A stretch of DNA of 9,902 bases from Flavobacteriaceae bacterium. Lineage in GTDB: Bacteria > Bacteroidota > Bacteroidia > Flavobacteriales > Flavobacteriaceae. The notes beneath the pieces are model-generated. The model had not been told where the DNA came from, searched no databases, and saw only the letters and a list, made by a program, of their open reading frames with translations. Both the position numbers and the translations under genes were made by a program. The stretch is taken from contig JAIEMH010000009.1 of the NCBI GenBank assembly GCA_019752245.1, positions 1 through 9,902 of the forward strand, given 5' to 3'. This document shows, in pieces, positions 1 through 7,800 of the stretch; the first letter of the stretch is position 1, and each line of letters opens with the position of its first letter.

Positions 1-417
1 AACTTGAATAATTTCCCTGGCGTGGTTGCTGGAGAAAACTACTCTGTAGAAGTTGCTGTGAAAATAGGAGGTCAACCTGACTTTGGACCTTACAGCAAAA
101 CATGTTCTATCATTGTACCAGGAACTGCAAGAACTGTTGTTGGAGCGAATCCAAAATTAGAGGTTTCTATTGCGTTTGAGGCTTTGGCTTATCCAAACCC
201 ATTTGCAGAAAACTTCAAACTGGATATTACAACAAACAGTAGCGAAGACTTGAAAGTTAGCGTTTATGATATGTTAGGCAAATTAGTAGAAGATAGAAAA
301 GTCAGTGCGTCTGACGTTCAAACGTTGGAAGTAGGTAACAACTATCCATCAGGAGTTTACAATGTAATTGTTACTCAAGGTGAGAATATCAAAACACTTC
401 GTGTTATTAAAAGATAG
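1..417 (+). CDS. C-terminal part of a secreted protein with a T9SS type A sorting domain (5' end outside window)
   Basis: The frame is open from the first base, so this is the last 138 codons of a longer gene; the TTG at position 4 is probably not a real start. Residues 1-41 look like the end of a beta-sandwich (fibronectin-III-like) domain: an NNFPGVVAGENYSVEVAV stretch followed by a Cys at residue 35 and a SIIVPG edge strand. After a linker, residues 59-138 match the type A sorting domain of Bacteroidetes type IX secretion: the opening ALAYPNPF motif, alternating strands including VSVYDMLGKLV, a YPSGVYNVIV strand, and a basic tail ending in RVIKR just before the TAG. In this family the domain directs export through the outer membrane and is cut off by PorU, leaving the protein anchored to the surface or released. 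What the missing N-terminal part does cannot be told. The gene ends in its own terminator, so it is probably not cotranscribed with what follows. Confidence 0.93.
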   Translation, partial: NLNNFPGVVAGENYSVEVAVKIGGQPDFGPYSKTCSIIVPGTARTVVGANPKLEVSIAFEALAYPNPFAENFKLDITTNSSEDLKVSVYDMLGKLVEDRKVSASDVQTLEVGNNYPSGVYNVIVTQGENIKTLRVIKR

Positions 418-436
418 TTTAGTAAGACTTACTAAA
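418..436. repeat. 9-bp perfect inverted repeat directly after the stop codon
   Basis: The nine bases tttagtaag (418-426) and cttactaaa (428-436) are exact reverse complements around a single central base at 427. The palindrome begins on the base after the TAG stop. As RNA it could form a shorter hairpin of about 7 bp with a 5-nt loop, stacked just ahead of the main terminator. As DNA it could be a binding site. No function is established from sequence. Confidence 0.6.
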
Positions 437-442
437 TAATTT

Positions 443-475
443 AAAACCTCTTCAAGAAATTGAAGAGGTTTTTTT
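443..475 (+). terminator. Rho-independent terminator of the upstream T9SS gene
   Basis: A perfect 13-bp stem pairs 443-455 (aaaacctcttcaa) with 460-472 (ttgaagaggtttt) around a GAAA tetraloop at 456-459. A run of seven T at 469-475 overlaps the 3' arm. It lies 26 bases after the stop codon. The A-run on the left arm pairs with part of the T tract, so the hairpin might also work for transcripts from the right, but no convergent gene is seen. Confidence 0.93.
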
Positions 476-491
476 GTTGCAAGTTGTTGGC

Positions 492-524
492 TTTATTCGT
501 GTTTTGTTCGTAGTTTGTTCGATG
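492..524. repeat. Three 11-bp tandem repeat units, array 1
   Basis: Three consecutive 11-base units read tttattcgtgt (492-502), tttgttcgtag (503-513) and tttgttcgatg (514-524). The last two share their first eight bases, and the first differs from them at one of those eight. The array sits in the gap between two genes, about 17 bp after the terminator, with no open frame of note. It has the same period as the second array at 578-632 but a different unit. Confidence 0.6.
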
Positions 525-575
525 TCTTAAGTATGGGATTAATTAGGAGCAAAATAGGAGGTAAGTAAAAGCTAA

Positions 576-635
576 ATGCGTAATGATAGCGTAATGGTAG
601 CGTCATGGCTACGTAATAGTAGCGTTATGGTTTAA
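576..635 (+). other. Possible 19-codon micro-ORF built from the 11-bp repeats (doubtful)
   Basis: An ATG at 576 opens a frame of 19 codons ending at TAA 633-635. A perfect AGGAGGT lies at 556-562, 13 bases upstream of the ATG, which is longer than the usual 5-9. Because three 11-bp DNA units make 11 codons, the peptide itself repeats: RNDSVMV and, 11 residues later, RNSSVMV. The open frame may be only a by-product of the repeat. No family is recognised. It is recorded because the Shine-Dalgarno-like match is unusually good for a Bacteroidetes genome. Confidence 0.15.
578..632. repeat. Five 11-bp tandem repeat units, array 2
   Basis: Five adjacent 11-base units fill this stretch: gcgtaatgata (578-588), gcgtaatggta (589-599), gcgtcatggct (600-610), acgtaatagta (611-621) and gcgttatggtt (622-632). 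The consensus is about gcgtaatggta, with one to four mismatches per unit. The period is close to one turn of B-DNA, so all units would face the same side of the helix. The array lies 37 bp upstream of the promoter-like element of the next gene. It could be a regulatory binding array, a variable-number repeat or a decayed genome-wide repeat; sequence alone does not decide. Confidence 0.7.
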
Positions 636-668
636 GATAAAATGTTAGGATTTTAATTGCTTTTTCTG

Positions 669-676
669 TAGTTTTG
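669..676 (+). promoter_or_regulatory. Putative Bacteroidetes -7 promoter element upstream of the 734-1462 gene
   Basis: TAGTTTTG at 669-676 is an exact match to the TAnnTTTG -7 consensus used by the Bacteroidetes housekeeping sigma factor. Transcription would begin near 682, giving a leader of about 50 nt to the chosen start at 734. No good TTG is found at the expected -33 distance; the nearest, at 657-659, is only 9 bp upstream. The call rests on the -7 element and its position alone. Confidence 0.35.
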
Positions 677-733
677 AAAAATGCTTAATGATTTAGCAAT
701 CAGGAGCTAATGTATGAATTTTATTTTGATTTT

Positions 734-1462
734 ATGGCAAAAAATGTTGGATTAATTCAGTTTGAGGGTTCTATTGGTGATTTGGTTGCTTATCATCGTA
801 ATGGAAGTTTAATTATACAGCGCAAAGGTGGTTTTAACGGTGAACGATTGAAAACTGAGGAGCGATATGAATCGGTGCGGAAGCGTCAGAGTGAGTTTGG
901 GAACTGTGCTAAATTGGCTTCTGGGATTAAGCGTGCTATGGCTTGGTGGTTGCAATGGATTCCCGAAAACATGATTTATAACCACATTCAATCGGTGGTT
1001 ATGGGTGTTAAAAATTGTGATGTGTTGTCGGAGAAAGGTGCTAAGACTTTTGAAAAAGGACTAAGAACGCCAGCAGGTACTGCTCTTTTTAGGAAGTTTC
1101 AATTGAGCCCTAAGCGGTCTTTGAGTGCTGGTACTATTGTTGTTGCGCCCTTTAATTTTGAAACTGGTACCGTTAGTGTTACGCCTCATCACTATAAACT
1201 TAAGTCCCGAATGCAATTGGGTGTTGAATTGCTTTTGTTGCAAATTGATTTGAATACGTATGACTATAAGGTACTAAGCAGTGGTGTGCAGTATTGTGAT
1301 GCTTTGCACCAAACTATTGACTTGCAAGTAGCAGTGCCTCAAGAAGCTGTATTTATGGCTGCCTTTCTTTTTGTTGGAAAATGTGAGAAAGTTGGAAAAA
1401 GTACTGTTTGGATGCGCGATGTAGAAAATGGCTTTGGATTGCTGGACTTTAAATTGGTATAA
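734..1462 (+). CDS. Uncharacterised Flavobacteriia protein with 'MAKxxGLIxFEGSIGD' N-terminus, 242 aa
   Basis: The function is unknown. The N-terminus (MAKNVGLIQFEGSIGDLVAY, then an RKGG at residues 30-33 and a QSEFG at 52-56) resembles a group of hypothetical proteins common in Flavobacterium that start MARxKGIIxLxGTIGDITFY, followed by an EKGG turn and a region like RTRENGxEFG. This recognition is from memory and is not searched. No signal peptide, membrane segment or sorting domain is seen, so the product is probably cytoplasmic. The middle is Lys/Arg-rich; the C-terminal half (about 130-242) alternates short hydrophobic strands and ends in GFGLLDFKLV. I chose the ATG at 734 because the family-like sequence begins there. 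An in-frame ATG at 710 would add eight residues and has AGGAG at 702-706, but with only 3 bases of spacing. The gene is monocistronic by context: a terminator lies before it, and 281 bp separate it from the next start. Confidence 0.8.
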   Translation: MAKNVGLIQFEGSIGDLVAYHRNGSLIIQRKGGFNGERLKTEERYESVRKRQSEFGNCAKLASGIKRAMAWWLQWIPENMIYNHIQSVVMGVKNCDVLSEKGAKTFEKGLRTPAGTALFRKFQLSPKRSLSAGTIVVAPFNFETGTVSVTPHHYKLKSRMQLGVELLLLQIDLNTYDYKVLSSGVQYCDALHQTIDLQVAVPQEAVFMAAFLFVGKCEKVGKSTVWMRDVENGFGLLDFKLV

Positions 1463-1743
1463 CAATGCTAGAGTGCTTGTTATTAGTTCTATGAGTGCCA
1501 TTTTTTTATAAAAAAGTATAGAAAAATGTATCTTTTTCTTTACAAAAAAAAATGCAAAATACTATTCTTATACAATAATTCTTAAGATTTACTTAATAGT
1601 ATGTAGTACGTCGATGTAGTTGAAAATCTACAATTTAACATTTTGTATATTCAATTTTAATTGTACTTTTACAAGCTGGAATATTGTGTTTATCTTAAAA
1701 TAGGCACAACCCCAAAAAAAACTACTTAAAAACATTGATTTTT
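1463..1743. other. A+T-rich intergenic region between the small gene and the giant surface-protein gene
   Basis: No coding sequence is supported here. The stretch just after the stop contains an imperfect hairpin (aacaatgc at 1461-1468 with gcttgtt at 1475-1481), but it is not followed directly by a T-run. A T-rich tract at 1500-1507 might terminate weakly, so no confident terminator is called. A 7-bp inverted repeat, tactatt (1560-1566) and aatagta (1595-1601), encloses the palindrome tcttaaga (1580-1587). A promoter candidate and an A-rich leader occupy the right end. Confidence 0.6.
1641..1671 (+). promoter_or_regulatory. Putative promoter of the giant surface-protein gene
   Basis: TTTTG at 1641-1645 is followed after 18 bases by TACTTTTA at 1664-1671, which matches seven of eight positions of TAnnTTTG. 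The spacing fits the Bacteroidetes TTG-N17-23-TAnnTTTG layout. Transcription would begin around 1677, leaving a leader of about 67 nt with A-runs (1714-1720, 1729-1733) ahead of the ATG. No Shine-Dalgarno sequence is present, which is usual for highly expressed genes in this phylum. Confidence 0.45.
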
Positions 1744-1854
1744 ATGAATAACTTTACTCAAACAGATTTGAATTCAAGTACAAATTTTTTCAATAAATTG
1801 ATTTCTAGAACCCTACTAGTTATCGTTTTGTTTATTGGAAGTTTGTCTTTTGCG
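1744..1854 (+). other. Sec signal peptide of the giant protein
   Basis: Residues 1-37 have a long polar n-region with Lys18 and Arg22, a hydrophobic core (LLVIVLFIG, residues 24-32), and a cleavage site after SLSFA at residue 37, leaving QS at the mature N-terminus. The pattern SFAQ is very typical of Flavobacterium exported proteins. The next in-frame ATG is at 1969, past the signal, which supports 1744 as the start. Confidence 0.9.
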
Positions 1855-4800
1855 CAATCCTTTAGAACGCCTACATTTACAGGTAATCTAACTGATTTTA
1901 ATGCTACAGAGCGATTTGTATCGGTGGATGCAACTGTTACTTATGCCATTACTTTTGATGCAACTTACATGTATTTTGGTGCATTTAGAACTATAGGAAC
2001 TTTTAATACTGCAGATAACTTAACACTATACCTAGATACCGATCCTAGAAATACTTTAAATTCTGGTAACGGTACTACGGCTGGAAGAAACTTTAATAAT
2101 GTAACCCCGGTATTACCTTTTAATGCTGACTACGCCTCGGTTACCGAGCAAAGTTATACCGACCCATTACAAAGATTTAACGGTTCATGGGCAACTGCAG
2201 GTGTAACACCTTCTACTTTTACAAGTACAACTTGTAGAGAAGTTAGAATTGCGTTAAGCGATTTAGGGAATCCAGCGTCAGTGTATGCCACTTTTTGGAT
2301 GGGTTACGCTGGTGGAATTTTTGCTAATGCTCCTGGTACAGCTGTAACCGCTTCTTCAACACCAACAATTACCGGTTTCTTTGGTTCATTTCCTGTTTAT
2401 AAAGCAGGTATAACACCTGTTACCTTTAGAACACAAGATATTATTTCTGCTAATGGTGGTGGTACAGCGATTTCTAATTTAAGTGTCACTGCTAACACTA
2501 GTGCTAATGGTGATTATGGCGATGTAACAATAACAGGAGCATTTGCTTGGACTTTGAATGGGAATTCTTCATTTACTGGAGCATTAACAGTTGGTTCGGG
2601 AAGCACTAATGCTTCAAAAGTTGATTTGGCAAGTTTTGGATTATATGTTGGTGGTAGAGGAGTTGGAGGGACAGCAGGAGTTGTATCTTTAAACGGTTCA
2701 AGTGGAACAGTTTTACAAAGTTCTGGAACATCTACGTTTAATTTTCTAGGAGCAGGTTCTATTAATGGGGCAAACACAACTAAATTAATGCCCTCTGGAA
2801 TGACAATGACTTTAGGTGGTGCTGTAGACTTTTTTGCATCTGGAACAGTACCAGTAAACTTTGGTACAGGAAGTGCACTTCAAATAAATCCTAATGGTTC
2901 AGTTATAACAAATGCGCCATTATATGGATCTGGGTCGACTCTTATATACAATACAGGAGGAACTTATGGTGCTTCAACAGAATGGTTACCAAATATTACT
3001 ACAGGAGCAGGTTATCCAGGAAAAGTAACCATCCAAAATAACACAGCAGTAAATTTTGGTGCTGCAACAACATTTAGACAATTAAGTGGTTTATTAACCA
3101 TTGGTTCAGGCTCTTCCTTAACTTTATCTTCTGCTGTTGGTGGAGATTTAAGAATAGCTGGTGGTTTAACAAACAATAACACAGGTTCAGGAGTTGGTAT
3201 AAACACTAACGGTAGAGCGGTTCAATCTATGGGAACTGGAACTTATACAAAAGCTGGTACAGATAATTTAGATTTTCTTATTATAGGTTCTGCTAATACA
3301 TTAACTCTTGCTACAGGAACTAATCTTAATTTAACAAATACTAATGCTTCTGGTGCTTTGCAGTTTAATGCTGTAGGAACACTTGCGATGGCAGGAACAA
3401 ATACAGTTACTCTTGCTGCAGGAACTACGGTTGCAGGAACTACAGCGGGTTCTATTACAGGATCTTCGCCTTCTACTAGTATTTTAAATCTTGCAGGAGC
3501 TTGTACTTGGAATTCAGGTGGTGTAGTAACTTCTTCTATTAATGTGGGCATACAGGTAAACGCAGGTTTAACCATTACTACTGCTGGAAGATTGAGTGCA
3601 GGATATTTACAAATTAATCCGGGCGGATTTATTGGAGGCACAAATCCAGTAGTTTATCCGGCATCTGGAACTTTGGTTTACAATCATAGTTCGGGAACTT
3701 ATGGAGTGCAGGCTTTAGAATTTCCAGCTGCTTCGGGTCCGACTAATTTAATCGTAAATGCAAATGGAGCGAGTACAGGAATTAGCTTTGCTACTAATAA
3801 TATAACCGCGAGAACTTTGGCAGGAACCTTAACTATAAATCACGATGTTGATTTGAGTGGTTCAGGTCCGGCTGCTTTGACTGCATTAAATGTTGTTGCC
3901 AATGCAACGGCTTTGGTTAAAGGTTCAGGAAATTTTACGCTATCAGCAGCAGGTTCATTTACCACAGCTAATGTTGGTGGTATTAATGGAACACTAACGA
4001 CATCAGGAACAAAAACATTACCTGCTTCAGGGGCTTCGTTTACATTTAATAATGCAACGGCATCACAAGTTACAGGTGCTTTATTGCCTGCGAGTGTTGC
4101 TGCTTTGACTATTAATAATCCAACTGCAGCTACTGGAACTACAATTTCCAATAACACTTTAACAATTAGTGGTACAACCACACTTACTGCTGGTGCCTTA
4201 GTATTGCCTACTGGTGCTAGTAACTTGGTTACTTTTTCGGGTGCTATTTCTACACCAACTTCTGGAGGTACTATTACTGGATCAACAACATCAAATATTA
4301 CAACTAATGCTACATCACCTGGCATAGCCGGAACTGGCAGTGGTATAGTTTTTACAGCTGGTGGACAAAATTTAGGTAACTGGACTTGTACTACGGTTTT
4401 TGGTGCTGCTACTCCAACTGGATTGAATTCACCCTTAACTATCAACGGAACATTTTCTTTTCCTTCTGCTTCGCCAGATTTATTTACAACCGCATCGGGC
4501 TCTATAACCTTTGTTTCAGGTTCTACTTTTACACAAAATGGAACAGGCGGTGCAAGAATTTTAGGTTCAGGAACATGTACCGTTAACTCAGGTGCAAACA
4601 TGATAATTGTTTCTACCACTGGTCTAGCATCTTCTGGTGCCAATGGAGCAATACAAACTAATACAAGAACTTTTAGTGGCGGAGCTAATTATACATTTAA
4701 CAATATATCTGCAGTTCAGACTATTGGTGACGCATTAGACGCTGCAGGAGGAACCGGCAAAACAGGAATTATTACCGGAAATTTAACATTTAATAATAAT

Positions 4801-7800
4801 GTGGGAGCTGGTGTGACTTTAAATGCTGGAACTACAATAACTGTTAATAGTCCGGGTGCTGTAACGTTAGGTTCTGCAACATCTTCAGGAATTTTAACTG
4901 CACCAGTAAATTCGATAATAAATGGTTCAGGTAATGTAACCTTTTTAGGTAACGGTGCTACATCTGGTTCAACTTTAGTAACAGCTCACGCCAATGGAGT
5001 TAATGGAACTTTTGCAGGAACAGGAACTTTTAGTTTAACTAATGGTGCTAATAATAATACCAACTTTACTTTTAATGGTTCGGTAGCACAAACTACTGGT
5101 AGTTTGATGCCAACTATTGTTAATAATTTAACTTTTTCAAATACTTTTAGTGGCGCATTAGCAACACCATCAGTTACTTTATCGTCATCAGTAACTGTTA
5201 ACGGTTCAACAAGTGCAACTGGAACATCTCCAGTTGGAGTGGTAAGTATTGGAGCTGGAAATTCACTTAACATAAATGGTGCAATAACAACAACCGCCAA
5301 TAGATTTATTGGAACAGCTACATCTAATTTAAATATTGGAGGTTCAGGTGCTATAAGTGCAGTAGGTTTATTTTTATCTGGTGGAGGAGCTTTGAATAAT
5401 TTTACAATGAACCGAACAGGAGTTACTGCTACTATAGGAACACCTTTAACGGTTAGTGGAACTTATAGTTCTACAGCAGGTGTTATTGCAATGGCTACTA
5501 ATACCTTAACTTTAAGCGGTCCAATTGTATTTGGAGCTGCGACTTTAACAGCAACTGGTCCTTTTGTAGTAAATGGCACAGGAACTATTACAGGTTCTTT
5601 GTTAGGAACAGCAACACCAATCGCTTTCTCTGGAATTACAATGAACAGAGCAGGAGCAACGCTACCTTTAGGAATGAATGTGACTGTTTCTAATGCCGTA
5701 GGTTTGACTTTAACCGCTGGTAATATTGCTCTTGGAACATTTAATTTAACCAATACCAATACCGCAGGTACTCTAGGTGTCGGTAGTGCCACATCTATGG
5801 TTGTTGCTACAGGTACAGGAAAGGCTTATACAAGTTTTCCAACAGGAGCGACTGCGGCAAGAACTTTTCCAATAGGTGATGGAACTAATTATTCACCAGT
5901 TACGCTTTCTTTTAGTGCAAATACGGTAGCAGGTACAGTTGGTGCAGGTGTTACAGCGACGGCTCATCCGCAATATGCTAACAGTGGTGTACAAACAGAT
6001 TATCTAAACCGCTATTGGAGTTTTATAACAACAGGATTGACTACATATACTTACACAAGTACTTTTGGATATGTAGCTGGAGACATTGTAGGAACCGAAA
6101 CCAACATAAAATTAAACCGTTGGAATGGAGCCTCATGGGTTGAAGACGCAACAAGTGCAGCAATATTAAATACATTAACTTCAACTACAGGATTAACCGA
6201 TTCGAATGGGCTTTTAAATGGAAACGATTTTACTGGTAGAAAAGAAATAACAGCTACCTCTTATGTTTGGAACGGTTCAATTTCTAATGATTGGGCAACT
6301 GCTGCCAACTGGACGCCAAACGGAGTTCCTGCAGCATTGGACAATGTTACCATAAATGTTACAGGAGCCAATACAAATTGTACTGTTAATAGTGGTAGTA
6401 AAACAATAAATAATTTTACTTTAAATGGTACAGGTGCATTTGCAATGCTATCAGGAACTTCTATAAATGTAAATGGAACTGTAACTTACGGTGGTTCTGC
6501 AACAGCCAATTTAGATTGTGCTAGTACTTTTAATTACTCTTCAACATCCTCTCAAACTGTTGCTGCTTTAAATTATGGTAATCTTAATTTAACAGGTGGT
6601 GTAAGAGTTTTAGCAAGCTCTGGCACTATAGGAATTTGCGGAGCATTTACTACTGGTGCAGGATCATTTACAAATGCTGGTAGTACCATCGATTTTAATG
6701 GGACAGGTTCACAAACAATTCCTGCTTTCGCATACAATAACTTAACATCCTCGTCAACTGGCGCAAGAGTTTTAGCTAGTAGCGGCTCAGTTGCCATTGC
6801 AGGAACTTTTGTTCCTAGTACTAACGTATACACCACAACTGGAAGTACAGTTGACTTTAATGGTACAGGTACGCAAACAATTCCTGCTTTTCCAAATTTT
6901 AATAATCTTACAATTAGTGGAGCAAGAGGGAGTTCAATTGTAACTTTAGCAACTGGAACAATTGGTGTGGGAGCTACATTTACGGCATCTGCCACTGCAG
7001 TTACTTATAGTACAACTGGAAATACATTTGATTATATTTCAACAGGAAGTCAAACAATAACTGGATTTAATAAATATAATAATCTTAGTAACAGTGGAAA
7101 TGGAGCAAGAACTTTAGCTAATACTCCAAATATAGTTGTTGATGGTGTATATTCACCTACTACTAACACCGTTACTGTAGGAACAAGCACAATTGATTTT
7201 TCAAGTGCAAGTAGTCAAACAATACCTGCTACTTTTTACTATAATTTAACAAATTCAGGGAATGGTACTAGAACTTGGGCTAGTTCAGGTATAATAGATA
7301 TTAATGCCGCATTTTCTCCTACAACAGCTGTTAATACAATAACTGGTAGTACCTTAAGATATTCCTCTACGGCTGCATCAACTTTTACAATGGGTTCTTT
7401 TACTACTAACGTAACTAATAGACAATATAATAATTTAATAATGGTTGGTGGTGCAAGTACTATTTGGCAATTAGGTTCAGGTTTTAACTTAGGTCTTACA
7501 GGTGATTATAGTATAACAGGTAGTGGAACTTTTAATATCTGTCCAAATGCTACTGCAAATACAATGAACATTGATGGTAATTTTACTGTTGGAACAAGTG
7601 CGGGTAAAGTAAACGTAACTTCAAGTTCGGGTGCTGGAACTTTAAATGTAACAGGTAATTTTATACAATCAGGTACAGGAACAATTACAGTTTCTGGTGG
7701 TACAGGATTAGGGATTGCAAATATTACTGGTAATTTCGCTATTTCTAGCGGAACAATTAACGGTAATGCGGCTACTACAACCTCTAAAAATGCAGAAGTA

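Noticed and set aside
4..417. TTG at position 4 as the start of a complete 137-residue gene
   Set aside because: The frame is open to the first base, the product has no signal peptide, and it begins in the middle of a beta-sandwich domain; T9SS cargo needs both a signal peptide and a longer body.
809..1501. Three short antisense frames over the 242-residue gene
   Set aside because: They overlap a sense gene with a family-like N-terminus and have no ribosome site, promoter or recognisable product.
1461..1507. Terminator for the 734-1462 gene
   Set aside because: The hairpin at 1461-1481 is short with a bulge and the T tract starts about 19 bases after it, so the usual geometry is missing.
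4386..4586. A + strand open frame of 66 codons in another phase
   Set aside because: It lies wholly inside the giant gene and its Tyr/Cys/Phe/Asn-rich product is what a shifted reading of Thr/Gly/Ala codons gives; no start signal is seen.
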